A stretch of 64,000 nucleotides of DNA, taken from contig CM036223.1 of NCBI GenBank assembly GCA_020631735.1, forward strand, positions 8,284,191 through 8,348,190. The letters are read 5' to 3'. Each line of letters opens with the position of its first letter. The first letter of the stretch is position 1. A model generated the notes under the pieces. The model did not search any database. It was given only the letters and a program-made list of their open reading frames with translations, and was not told the DNA's origin. The DNA is from Saccharum officinarum. Lineage: Eukaryota > Streptophyta > Magnoliopsida > Poales > Poaceae. Positions 32,780 through 43,088 of the stretch are shown here, in pieces. Position numbers and translations under genes: made by a program.

Positions 32780-33199
32780 ATGCAGGCAGCCGCCGCAAGG
32801 GTAGGGAGATCTCGGCTGCAACCGGTGCTGCGCGGCCTCGCTTTCGGCGCCGGCCTGGCCGCGCGCGTCGTCACCGCCGTCTTCGGCGGCATGGTCGTCA
32901 TCGCCGGGGTGTTCTTCGTCGGCATGTCCATCGCCGACGCGGTCGCCGAGCGCAGCCGCACAAGGAAGAAGAGGAGCTGCCACCCTTACGCACTTATGGG
33001 GCAGTGGTATCGCACATCATCATCCCATGAAGAGGCGCCGGCGCCGGCTGCTCCGCCGCCTTGTAGGGCCATTGAGCCTTTTCCTCCGCCACCGCGTAGG
33101 GCCGTTGCGCCTTTTTTTGACACCGGTAGTGCCATTGCGGCTTGGCTCCAGGAGTGTGAGGCAGCCGGGATCAAGCACCGCATGCACCAAAGCAAATAG
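32780..33199 (+). CDS. Unknown small one-TM protein, copy 2 (lacks 55 internal codons)
   Basis: This is a close relative of the gene at 22968. From ATG 32780 (MQAAAARVGRSRLQPVLRG) it gives about 139 residues. The membrane segment VVTAVFGGMVVIAGVFFVGM, the basic patch TRKKRSCHPYALMGQWY and the Pro/Arg tail with RRAVAPF are kept, and the C-terminus ends KHRMHQSK at a normal stop. Relative to copy 1 it lacks 165 bp (exactly 55 codons) between Ala-Ala-Arg and the membrane segment. In copy 1 that stretch lies between GCGCGC at about 23050 and GAGCGCGTCGTC at about 23221, so a slip between short GCGCG repeats could have removed it while keeping the frame. The function is unknown to me. The hAT-type element downstream lies outside the reading frame. 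Confidence 0.6.
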   Translation: MQAAAARVGRSRLQPVLRGLAFGAGLAARVVTAVFGGMVVIAGVFFVGMSIADAVAERSRTRKKRSCHPYALMGQWYRTSSSHEEAPAPAAPPPCRAIEPFPPPPRRAVAPFFDTGSAIAAWLQECEAAGIKHRMHQSK

Positions 33200-33227
33200 C
33201 TAGCAGCTTGGAATTAATGGTGGAAGG

Positions 33228-34289
33228 TATAGATGGCCAAACGGGCCACACGGCACGGCACGGGCACGGGCACGGACCGGCACGGCACGTCTCGGCACGG
33301 GCACGAGAAGGCACGCGTGCCTACCGTGCCGTGCCTGGCGTGCTCCCGTGCCAGGCACTCAGCACGAGCACGACACGGCTATAGCTGGAGCGTGCCGTGT
33401 CGTGCCGCTGGGCACGGGAGCACGCCAGTGCCCGTGCCGGCCCGTGCACGGTATCAACTACCATTCAACCGATCTCCTCCGCCTCGTCGGACGACATGTC
33501 GCCGCCGCCGGCCTCCGGTCCCTCGACGGCTTCAAAAAAGAAAGCATCAAGCATTAGATCTAGGGTTTCGAGGAATCGAGGGTTAGGTGATCAAGAAGAG
33601 CACAGATCTAGGGTTTCGAGAAAGCTCACCTCTACGACCGGAGCTCCAGAGATGCCAGCAGCAACGGCGACGTCGTCGTCGTACGGATCCGGCTCCGGCA
33701 CCGTGGTACCTCAACGCATCCTGAGGGACACGGAGCCCCACGGGCGGAGGCCGAGGACGGCGACGAGGATGGAGACGAGACGACGAGTGCAAGATGTGGA
33801 GGCCGAGGCTACATCGGGGGTCAGGGAGGAAGAAGAGGGGTGTAGAATGCCACCAATCCGTCTAGCCGAGGCCGCCGGAAGCCGGGAAGACGATAGGAGA
33901 GTGGCTAGGGTTAGGCAGCGCCGCAGCGGGCAGCGGGAGCCGAGAGAGGGAGAGTCGACCGAGGAGGAGGAGAGACGAAATGATTTAGGGTTTAGGGTTC
34001 AGCGGCGCCTCGGCTATATATAGCCAACGTTTCGGTGCGAAATGAACGGTCAGGATCGGGGGAGGGAGGCGATCCAACGGCCGTCGCCGTGCCGACGCCG
34101 TGCCGCCCGTTGGAGCGGGCCGTGCCCGTGCCGGGCCGTCGTGTGCGACTTCCAGCCCGAGCACGAGCACGGGGACGGGCCGTGCCAGCACGGGCACGAG
34201 GCAGGCCGGGCCCGGGCCGTTTTCGTGCCGTGCTTTCCCGTGTCGGGCCCGTGCCGGCCCATCGGGCCAGGCCTGTTTGGCCATCTTTA
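33228..34289. mobile_element. Non-autonomous hAT-type element with perfect 8-bp target duplication (1062 bp)
   Basis: Ends are TATAGATGGCCAAACGGGCC and, reversed from the right, TAAAGATGGCCAAACAGGCC. The flanks are identical 8-mers GTGGAAGG at 33220-33227 and 34290-34297. Copy 1 of the unknown gene has the uninterrupted flank GGTGGAAGGAGTTCATCG (23572-23589), which is exactly the empty site. Next to both ends are runs of CACGGGCACGG/GGCACG words in inverted orientation. The middle holds GC-rich frames with repeated GATCTAGGGTTTCGAG (about 33556 and 33604) and a TATATATAG box near 34014, but no transposase that I can see. Confidence 0.93.
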
Positions 34290-34426
34290 GTGGAAGGAGT
34301 TCATCGTCAGTAGCTTTGTTCTTATATGCAGTAAACCACTTAGTAAGCAGTTACTATACTTTCGTAAATTAACATAGTAACTATCGTAACTCAAAATGAC
34401 TATACAATAATTTATTTTGTAGCCAG

Positions 34427-34427
<1 letters not shown>
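34290..34427. other. 3' flank of unknown gene copy 2, then AT-rich sequence
   Basis: AAGGAGTTCATCGTCAGTAG (34294-34313) matches the flank of copy 1 (23576-23595). Similarity ends after TTTGTTCT at about 34321. Confidence 0.6.

Positions 34428-34504
<77 letters not shown>
34428..34504. repeat. (AT)n microsatellite, about 77 bp
   Basis: Uninterrupted alternating AT from about 34428 to 34504. Confidence 0.98.
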
Positions 34505-34508
<4 letters not shown>

Positions 34509-34568
34509 ATTATTTCTTACTCCAGGGAGTAGTTACTCTCATGTTTATATCTCTAGATTTAGAGTATA

Positions 34569-35509
34569 CTAGAAAGCAACGCGTGGCGGTGCCGCGCGTC
34601 CGCCTGGAGTGCCTACCATTTTGAGTCAGTTTGGTCATTCGTCTATGTTACCACGACCTGTTTGTTGGTTCTTTTTTATGAAGGAATGATGTATAATTTT
34701 TTGATTTGGTTACTATAGGTTTCGGTGATTGCCTATAGGTTATATGTACCACGTATATTGCAAGTATATTATTTTGTTTATGTATATTCATTTCAAATTT
34801 TTATGTATGAGACATGATGTGCTCACGTATGCGAATGTACGGAATATCATGTACCATATGTTTTTTTATGTATAAGTATATACGCTAGAATTTGTATTTG
34901 AGTATTTATATTTCGGGTTAGTGTTAAATTAATTGGCCAGCAAAGATCATGAGAAAGGGTATATGATATTGGTTTTAAGGCAGCGGAGATATTTTTAGTT
35001 CACATGTGGTGAAAACTACAAACTAATCAATTATGAAAAATCATAGAACTACTACTATACCGAATACAATGCACTAAAGCATATGTTATTTTAAGTTTAA
35101 TGCATAAATCTAGTCATAATAAACGCAACAAAACATGTTTGGTATTTTTATATTTTTCTGTGATTTTATATAATTTTTGAGATATCTCTGGTTTTAAAAG
35201 AAAAGATAAAACCATTAAAAAGGAAAAGAGGCTCACGGACCGAATTTGGCCCATTGAGGCAGGCCGACCCATTGAAAAGACTGGACTGCGGGTTGGTTTT
35301 CTTAAAGTCTGAGGGTTTTTTAAAAAAAATTCATGTGAGAGGTGACCGGACTGCGGGTTGATTTTACTAAATATAGAGGGTTTTTTTTGCAAAATGATCG
35401 GGACTCGTACCATCCTGGCCGTCCGCCCAGCCGATCGGACGGCCGGGAACGGCCAGCGACGTGGCACTCTCCGGTGCCTGATCTTGGCTCAGGTTTAGAG
35501 TTGTAGAGA
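34569..35509 (-). mobile_element. Small non-autonomous Helitron, minus strand (941 bp)
   Basis: Read on the minus strand, it starts TCTCTACAACTCTAAACC at 35509 and ends with a GC-rich hairpin region (GCGCGGCACCGCCACGCG) a few bases before the terminal CTAG (34572-34569). The flanking bases on the plus strand are A (34568) and T (35510), the A^T insertion site of Helitrons. There is no target duplication, as expected. No Rep/helicase or recognisable captured gene is present; frames such as 35114-35467 on the minus strand look non-coding. Confidence 0.75.
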
Positions 35510-35697
35510 TATTACCTACCCGAGATGTATATGTATACGAAGTATATGATCATACTAGACCATTTATAGTAGTATGTATGTCAAGTATGCAAGTATACGT
35601 AGAGAATATGGTTATACTTATTTTATATACTACAGTAGTGACATTTTAGTAATATATTAAAAAGTATGGGCTCTGCTAAATTTTTTTTACGTAGTAA

Positions 35698-37246
35698 AGG
35701 ATGAAGGGAGGTAAAGCGATGGGCCCTGATGTTATCCCCATTGAGGTGTGGAGATACCTAGGCGCCAAAGCGATAGTATGGTTAACTAAGCTTTTTAACC
35801 TTATTTTTCGGTCTAACAAGATGTCTGAAGAATGGAGGAGAAGTATATTAGTACCTATCTTCAAGAACAAGGGAGATGTTCAAAGTTGTACTAACTACCG
35901 TGAGATTAAATTGATGAGCCATACGATGAAGCTCTGGGAGAGGGTTATCGAGCATCGCCTAAGGAGAGTGACACATGTGACCCAAAATCAATTTGGGTTC
36001 ATGCCTGGTAGGTCGACCATGAAGGCGATTTTCTTATTACGACAATTGATGGAGAGATATAGGGAGCAGAAGAAGGACTTGCACATGGTCTTTATTGACC
36101 TCGAGAAGGCATATGACAAAGTACCGAGAAATGTCATGTGGTGGGCCTTGGAAAAGCACAAAGTCCCAACTAAGTACGTTACCCTCATCAAGGATATGTA
36201 CAGGGATGTGGTGACGTTTGTCCGAACATGTGATGGCGACACCAGTGACTTTCCAATTAAAATAGGACTGCATCAGGGGTCAGCTTTGAGTCCTTATTTA
36301 TTTGCTTTAGTGATGGATGAGGTCACAAGGGACATACAAGGTGGTATCCCTTGGTGTATGCTCTTTGCTGATGATGTGGTGCTAGTTGACGACAGTAGAG
36401 CAGGGGTTAATAGGAAGTTAGAACTATGGAGACAAACGTTAGAGTCGAAAGGGTTCAGACTTAGTAGGACTAAAACCGAGTACATGAGGTGCGATTTCTG
36501 CGCGACTAGGCATGAGGAGGAAGACGTTAGCCTCGATGGGCAAGTGGTGGCCAAGAAGGATACTTTTCGGTATTTAGGGTCGATGCTACAAAAGGACGGA
36601 GACATTGATGAAGATGTTAGGCATAGAATTTCAGCCGGCTGGTTGAAATGGCGTCAAGCTTCTAGCGTCCTCTGTGACAAAAGGGTGTCTCAGAAGCTGA
36701 AAGGTAAGTTCTATAGGACGGCGATTCGTCCGGCGATGTTATACGGTGCTGAGTGTTGGCCTACAAAAAGGCGACATGTCCAGCAATTGAGTGTAGCAGA
36801 GATGTGTATGTTGCGTTGGTGTTGTGGGCACACAAGGAGGGATAGAGTCCGGAACGACGATATTCGGGATAGGGTTGGGGTGGCTCCAATTGAGGAGAAA
36901 TTGATTCAACATCGGTTGAGATGGTTTGGACATGTCCAACGGAGGCCTCCTGAGGCGCCGGTGCGTAGTGGAGTTCTAAAGCGGGCCGATAATGTAAAGA
37001 GCGGTAGAGGTCGATCTAAACTAACTTGGGACGAGTCCGTTAAGAGAGATCTTAAGGAGTGAAATATCCCCAAGGATTTAGCTATGGATAGGAGCGCTTG
37101 GAGATTGGCAATCAACGTGCCTGAACCATGACCTCTTTTTGTCTTGTGCTCTTTTTGTCCCTTTATGTGTCTCCCTGTTTTCTCGTCTATTTTGGGTTTC
37201 ATCTCTAGCCTACCCCAACTTGCTTGGGACAAAAGGCTATGTTGTT
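35698..37246 (+). mobile_element. RTE-type non-LTR retrotransposon, 5'-truncated, with open RT frame
   Basis: The element lacks its 5' part (endonuclease) but keeps the whole RT and the 3' end CTAGCCTACCCCAACTTGCT..GGCTATGTTGTT. It is flanked by GTAGTAA at 35691-35697 and 37247-37253, a short target duplication. It is inserted in an AT-rich repeat region also hit by the Helitrons at 34569 and 37377. Confidence 0.88.
35701..37062 (+). CDS. RTE reverse transcriptase (453 codons, no internal stop)
   Basis: This encodes the polymerase that copies LINE RNA at the target site. In order: [11 protein letters not shown] (about 35719-35751), [11 protein letters not shown] (about 35985-36018), motif [17 protein letters not shown] with its aspartate (about 36085-36130), motif [21 protein letters not shown] (about 36268-36325), and motif [14 protein letters not shown] with the FADD catalytic pair (about 36357-36393). 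[17 protein letters not shown] follows, then the C-terminal thumb/tail with [24 protein letters not shown] and [11 protein letters not shown]. The frame is open from the truncated 5' edge to TGA at 37060-37062. The ATG at 35701 is simply the first after the truncation point, not the natural start. Without endonuclease the copy cannot move alone. Confidence 0.93.
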   Translation: MKGGKAMGPDVIPIEVWRYLGAKAIVWLTKLFNLIFRSNKMSEEWRRSILVPIFKNKGDVQSCTNYREIKLMSHTMKLWERVIEHRLRRVTHVTQNQFGFMPGRSTMKAIFLLRQLMERYREQKKDLHMVFIDLEKAYDKVPRNVMWWALEKHKVPTKYVTLIKDMYRDVVTFVRTCDGDTSDFPIKIGLHQGSALSPYLFALVMDEVTRDIQGGIPWCMLFADDVVLVDDSRAGVNRKLELWRQTLESKGFRLSRTKTEYMRCDFCATRHEEEDVSLDGQVVAKKDTFRYLGSMLQKDGDIDEDVRHRISAGWLKWRQASSVLCDKRVSQKLKGKFYRTAIRPAMLYGAECWPTKRRHVQQLSVAEMCMLRWCCGHTRRDRVRNDDIRDRVGVAPIEEKLIQHRLRWFGHVQRRPPEAPVRSGVLKRADNVKSGRGRSKLTWDESVKRDLKE

Positions 37247-37290
37247 GTAGTAAGATTTAGAGTACCTTAAAATAAGTATATAAACATACT

Positions 37291-37360
37291 CAGGTGATAA
37301 ATGAGTATGCATCCATACATAATATGGTTTTTTGAAGATGGAAGTACCTACTCCTGGAAA
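37291..37360 (+). repeat. Left arm of inverted repeat flanking the 4.2-kb Helitron
   Basis: CAGGTGATAAATGAGTATGC..TTTTTTGAAGATGGAAGTACC..CTCCTGG is repeated in inverted orientation at 41621-41691. The two arms form the ends of an older palindromic repeat that the Helitron split near its centre. Confidence 0.85.
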
Positions 37361-37800
37361 TATAGTGAGTTTTCTATCTCTACTATAATAGACCAGTCAA
37401 AATTATACTAGGTCCACCAACAAAAATGTCCTCCGCTGAGAGTCTCCAGTCATTATACACCGAGAAAAATGCACACAACAATTCATCTCTATTAAAATCA
37501 AGGGCTAATAAAATACTTAAACTAAATTCAATGGTCACGATTGGATGTGTGATGTCAGGCTTCTCACCCGCCATTCAGGGCTACAAACACGATCGAAACC
37601 AATCATCACCGAAAAAAAGAAAAAGAAAAAAACGCCGTTCGAAACCTACGGGGCCACCGCCGCGCCGATGGCCCTGCTCCCCGCAACCATGGTGGCTGCG
37701 CCCTTCCCCATCCCCTCCTGACGGCGGCCGCTGTGCCCTTCCCCATCCCGACGGCCTTGCGTGCGTGGGTGTCGGTGACGGGCAGCCGCCCTCGGGCTCT

Positions 37801-37964
37801 GGATCCGTGCAGGGCGGACACGGTGGTGGCGGATTCCCTCGGTTGCGTCCGCGTCATGGGAGGCGCACCTTCCCCTGGAGATGGATCCGTGCAGGGCGGA
37901 CGCGGCCGTAGCAGATTCGCTCGGCTGTGTCCGCGTCATGGGCGTCGCACCTTCCCCTGGAGGT
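37801..37964. repeat. Tandem repeat, two units of about 82 bp
   Basis: GGATCCGTGCAGGGCGGAC occurs at 37801 and 37883, each followed by a CTCGG(T/C)TG(C/T)GTCCGCGTCATGGG block and CGCACCTTCCCCTGGAG. It lies in the GC-rich captured part of the Helitron. Confidence 0.85.
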
Positions 37965-39018
37965 GAGCACGCGCGTGGTGTGCCGGTGGCGTGACCAGAA
38001 GCTCCAGCCTCCAACCAGTCATGGTCATCGAGCGCCGCAAGGTCTCCACTTCCTCTTCCCCGCTGACTACGAGTACTACGTCCACTACACCAGCGCGCGG
38101 TGCCGGATTCGCATCCACAACGGGTAAGCGGTGCGAGCCCTAGCTGAGCGTCGAGCGAGCAAGATGTGCTTGGCAGCGGTGTGCGGCGGCCCTGTGCGGG
38201 TGAGGTGAGTTCGGCATAGCGGTCGTCTCTTTTCCCCTCCCCTCCAGTTTTTTAATTTAGATTCTGCTGAGCAAATATATGGCTGGTGCTAAATAGGCGA
38301 TCTTCATAGTGCAGCAGGCTTCTCCGATCCCGAACAAGTCGGCAGCAGTGATCCTAACCACCAGGAGCATCTCCATATACTTGAAGGGCTTCCTTTGGAA
38401 GCAAAACATATGATCTCTGAAGTAAAAAGCAATGGTCTCTGAAGTAAATCATGAAACAAATATGCTTTTTACTGAAACAAAACTCTCGATTATTTAAAAA
38501 AAAAACTCTACTGCAAGTAATATGTTCTTTTTACTTCTGTATTCTGCCTGTTCTTTAAACTCTACTGCAACTAATATGTTCCTTTTGCTACTAGATACAT
38601 TAGAATATTTTATTGGCCTTGCTAAAAGATGTTTGTTCCTGCAGTTCATACTTTGATAGTCATTTGTTTTTATGATACCGATTTGATGTAGCTGCACAAA
38701 GAATATATTTGTTCATGCAGTATATAGTCGTCTTGTATTCTTGTTTATTCTGTTAGATGGGCTTGCCTGACCAAAGAATATAATATTTGATAATGCAGCT
38801 ATATATCTACTATATAAATTGTGCAATTCTTCCGTATCGCGTGATGTCCCTGAATAATTGTAAATCTATAATTTTATCAGCGGGTGGTGTCCATGGAAAG
38901 TATTAGTTGCATTAGGCTTCTTTTCCTGTCGAAATTCTTGCCCCTTTGCCAACCCCATCGAAGCCATTGACGATCTCGCTAACTATTAGGAGCGCCATTG
39001 TATTGGGCATGATTGTGG

Positions 39019-39257
39019 TATACTGGTTTAGCAGTAGACAATTAACAAAAAGCTACCACTTTAGAATTATTTTAGGCATAGATGCACTGGGAGATATGAG
39101 GCGCATCTGTGGTACAACAGTTGCAGAAGGTAAGGACTTATACTGGTTTAGCAGTAGACAATTAACAAAAAGCTACCACTTTAGAATTATTTTAGGCATA
39201 GATGCACCGGGAGATATGAGGCGCATCTGTGGTACAACAGTTGCAGAAGGTAAGGAC
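39019..39257 (+). repeat. Perfectly spaced 120-bp tandem duplication inside the Helitron
   Basis: Units at 39019-39138 and 39139-39257 are nearly identical; the only difference I see is CTGGG against CCGGG. The unit can be read as FSSRQLTKSYHFRIILGID and MRRICGTTVAEGK, and ends near a GTAAGG, like an exon with its donor site. The unit length is a multiple of three, so the duplication keeps the frame. Near-identity suggests it is young. Confidence 0.93.
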
Positions 39258-41620
39258 AAACTTGCAAGGGTCGTCAAGGTTGTTATTTTAAATATGTATA
39301 TTTTTTTATAAATTTAATCTTTCCACAATGTTGTTATCTATTTACTAACATTACTTTGCTTTTATCATTTTTGGATTCGTTGTCATGATTTGCTGGATTC
39401 AAATCAATTCTTGAATCTACAGTCTATTTAGATATGCAATTTCACTTGATTTGGATCCAACTACTTAATTTAGTTTGTTTCTTTTTTTCCCTATATAAAC
39501 ATCCTTTTTTTTATCTCTACTTGGGCACCTTCAGCAAGTAGCAGAGATGTCAAGCACTTCCATTCTATATGTCACTACATTCTTGTCCACTTGTTCAGAA
39601 CATAAATATAGATCCAGTTATTATAAAAAAAGATCCATTTAATTTGGCCAAAATCACCTTGTGCAAGGCTGTTGTGTAGACCTATGTTAAGTTGCTGTAT
39701 GTTTGGTGCACAACTCATTTGTGCTTTATTGGACCCTTCAAGTTCAGAAACAACTGTGTGATAACTTTGATCCTAGCTTTTACCCTAGATTCAAAAAGTG
39801 GTGCAATGACTTTGCCCTCTTGCATTCAGTCCACCTGAAATAGCAAAAGAAATAAGTTGGCCACATTCCTTGATCATGGTCTGACCTTGTTGCCTTCTAA
39901 ATATATTTTTCCCTATGCAATAGTTAAAATTTTAGTATATTATTAAAAGCACATTTTCTACATGTCAAATTATAACAAGAGAACTTTGAAGGAAAATAAT
40001 GAACCTGCACCTAAGATGCACTTAAGAGAACATTGTTTTGCTATTGGATTGAACTTTAATTACCCAAAGCTGTTTCAAATTACATATTGGAATCGACTGT
40101 AGTGCTAGATAGAGGCCAAAAACTGCTTTAAAGTACAAAAACTAATTTTGTTTTTGTTAACTCACCAGGTTATGCTTTCCATAATTTTTTTGCAGCAGGT
40201 CTTCCACCAGATCATGTTCTAAATTTTAGTCCCAAACCTGAGCTGTCATATTGTTTGCAATTCCAGTGAGTTGGTAGAATCACTGAAAGTTGTGCTAAAA
40301 AAAAGAACCACAACAAGGATATATTGATTTTTTAAAGAGTAATACAAGCTCCAGGAGATGAACCAAGTACTTGATATATTGTGTAATTGAAGCACATAAG
40401 TATGTTGACACTTCTCTTTTCAGTTGTTGTATTTTGAGCTTGAGGACAATGGTGGATTTAGCCTCGCTTTATAGGTATGCATGTGTGTAGCCAGCTTATC
40501 ATTTTTGTTAATCCAAATGAAAAAAAGAAGAAAATATGATGCCAAACATGTGAAAAGAAATATTTTCTTACCAAGTTTAGATCTTGTCAATTGGCAAACA
40601 AATTTCTTATTGATTAGCAAACATATTTTCTTACAAATGTTTTAGTTATTTGATTTGTCGGTACCATTAGCATGGGCATTTCTTTTGATATCCACGTGCG
40701 AGTCGTGTTGTGCATGTCCACTATGACTGTTTAATGTGTGTTACCTAGATGTCGCAGTAGCGTTAGCACGGACAAGATCATGAGAGACCTGCTGTCCTAT
40801 GCTCGGTATGAGATAGTTCTCCAGTTTTCTAAAATCCTAGGAGTGCACAGCTGTTGGTAACTAGCTAACATCTGCCCCATTTTCAATCAGAAAGAAGAAA
40901 AGAGATGATATGAGACTGGGAAAGTGACCAAGATTCTGAACGGGGTGGTGGGCTGTCTCTTGACCTCATAAATGGAGCTTCACAATTGTTTCCTCATGCC
41001 GCTGTGTTTCTCAGCTTATGGTATGTGTTCTTTGCCAGTTAGCAGTGCAGATTCTTAAGAATCATGTATCATGAGGATTAATTTATTTATGCAAACTGAC
41101 ATCTCTATGAAGAGGGAAATATTGGCTGAACAGTATAGTTATAATGTACTCTAAAACCATGTTAGTTAGTCCCTCTGGCATCGTGATTTAGCCACTTTGG
41201 AAACACATCTACTGAATTTTAATAGCTTATAATTTGCAACAGTGATGACTGAGGCCTGCTCATCTCTGACATTCATGGCTCTCAACATACCAAACCAGGC
41301 AGCCATTCATCTCTGACATTCATGTCTCTCAAGCAGGTTAATTTGGTTCCCCACACGAACTTTGAATCTATTATGTGTTCGTTGGTCAACCTTGGTGTTT
41401 TGTAAAAAGTTTTTGTATTAATGGATTTTTTTTCTTTTCACCTTGTGTAGTCATTGGCACTTGGCAGTGATGGTCTTGGCGACACTGCATTCATCATTTG
41501 TTAGGGTCAAAACCTCCACGTCCTCTTGAAAATATATAGATAACTGTTCTTGTATGTTTCTATTATTTGATTTGTGTGGTTATGTGTTGCCGTAGCGTTA
41601 GCACGGGTATTGTACTAGTA

Positions 41621-41691
41621 TTCCCAGGAGTAGGTACTTCCATCTTCAAAAAAATCACGTTGTGTATGGATGCATACTCATTTATCACCTG
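41621..41691 (-). repeat. Right arm of inverted repeat flanking the Helitron
   Basis: Reverse complement of 37291-37360 with few differences, for example CCAGGAGTAGGTACTTCCAT and GGATGCATACTCATTTATCA. See the left arm. Confidence 0.85.
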
Positions 41692-42305
41692 CTCGGCATG
41701 TATATATATATTACACAACATCGATGGCCATGTTGGCTACATCCCGTTCCTTTTGCTATTTGCGACACTCGAAAATTGACTTGAAGTTGTTGCTCATTTT
41801 TAATTCGATTATTATAGCCCGATTGATCGTACCGTTTCTGTCCACCCCAATATAATCACCTGCTCGGCATGTAGTAGTACTTTCTATTGTTTTTAGCAGT
41901 ATTTTAAACATCGGTTTAAAAAATTGGGACCCACCAATATTTTGGTAATTCGGATATATAACAGAAATATACCTATTTTATTTAAACAAAAATTTCAAAT
42001 AAATTTTGAAAAATATCAACCGAATTCTCAAACAGTGGACGAGGTTTTCTAGAATCCACAGTGCCTCGGACTCGATGATGCTGGTCCTTGCCTCAAGCCC
42101 TCAACGATATATGCGTATAGAAGGTTCTAAAAGCCACCCAGCTTAATTTGATTTCATAATCTTTGCCAGGAAATTAAGCATGTTATTTTATTTTGTACTT
42201 CTTTTTTCCTAAACATAATGTTATTTTATTTTGTACAATTATTATTTAGTACAATTCTATTTGACCAAAATGTTATTTTATTGTGTAGTTCTTTTTTTCC
42301 TAAAC
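41692..42305. other. AT-rich stretch, no gene; contains Helitron-tail-like repeats
   Basis: The blocks TTATTTTATTTTGTA and CTTTTTTCCTAAACATA around 42180-42305 recur within this stretch and also at 13383-13415 and 23612-23645, so they belong to the same dispersed unit. No protein is encoded. Confidence 0.4.
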
Positions 42306-42309
42306 ATAC

Positions 42310-42560
42310 ATCTTTGGCTTTAGTCTCGGTCAAGATTGGACCCAGGAGTAATAGGAGAATTAGTCCTGGTTGGTGGCTCCAACCGAGACTAAAATCCCCT
42401 GCTTTACGGCTAGCATAGAAGGTTTTTGCAGGAGGGATCTTTAGTCCCGGTTTGCTGCTAAAACTAGGACTAAAGGTCGTCCTTTAATCCCGGTTGAAGC
42501 CACCAACTAGGATTGCAACCTTTTATCCTGGTTGGTGGGTCCAGCTAGGGCTAAATGTCC
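42310..42560. repeat. Foldback region of TTTAGTCCCGGTT-type repeats
   Basis: The sequence repeats variants of TTTAGTCCCGGTT and its complement AACCGGGACTAAA, such as CCAACCGAGACTAAAATCCC and TTTAGTCCCGGTTTGCTGC, so it can fold into hairpins. Such sequence is common at the ends of grass DNA transposons and can give rise to small RNAs. The parent element boundaries are not visible. Confidence 0.6.
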
Positions 42561-43083
42561 CCACCATATATAATGCTTTATTCCAAGACAGTCTTGCCTT
42601 GCACGTGTGTTCTTGGCTTCTTGCTCTCGGCCGCCGGCTAGCAACTTCATCCATTCTTACTCTTGGCTTCTTTTGAAGATCTTCAATCTCATTCATTCTT
42701 ACTTTCCAAAGGTTAGTAACTTCATCTTCTAATCTTTCATTGCTAATAATGTAGCTGATTTCATGGTTCAGAAATAAGCAGAGAAATATGTGGTCTTTTA
42801 GATTAGGAATAATAATGGTGGATTGTATCTTTGTTTATACATCATTTCTACGTAACCTTAAACATTTGTAATTTTCTAGATCTTTGTTAGCAACGTTTGT
42901 TCCCGATGAGAGTTAATAATCGTTAAAAAGATTATGTGCCAACGAGTGGGTGCAGAATGGTTGCAAAATGTTTAAGTTTAAATTCGCACATACATATGTA
43001 TCTTGACACATTTTATATATGTTTCTCTAATATATTGCATGGTATATTCATACAGGGGTTCTACATTTATTCGGAGGCACGTG
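42561..43083. other. Intergenic stretch, no gene seen
   Basis: It contains two similar blocks with TTGGCTTCTT and TTCATTCTTACTTTCC words (about 42612 and 42664-42710), perhaps part of the preceding element. No supported gene. Confidence 0.3.
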
Positions 43084-43088
43084 CATGG

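Larger units (their letters stand above)
37377..41618 (+). mobile_element. Helitron carrying gene fragments (4242 bp)
   Basis: The 5' end is TCTCTACTATAATAGACC at 37377, preceded by A. The 3' end is CCGTAGCGTTAGCACGGG, able to form a small hairpin, followed 8 bases later by CTAG (41615-41618) and then T. The A^T site and CTAG end fit Helitrons, which move through the RepHel enzyme of another element. No RepHel is present. The 5' third is GC-rich and carries gene-like pieces: a tandem repeat at 37801-37964 and an exon-like block LFPADYEYYVHYTSARCRI, closed by G|GTAAGC at about 38122-38130. The rest is AT-rich with a 120-bp tandem duplication at 39019-39257. The source genes are not recognised. 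Confidence 0.8.

Noticed and set aside
33397..34023. 208-codon frame inside the hAT-type element
   Set aside because: No hAT dimerisation or BED motif; Arg/Glu-rich composition from GC bias. A captured gene piece is possible but unsupported.
35114..35467. 117-codon minus-strand frame
   Set aside because: Inside the small Helitron, no similarity and no coding signature; overlaps AT-rich sequence.
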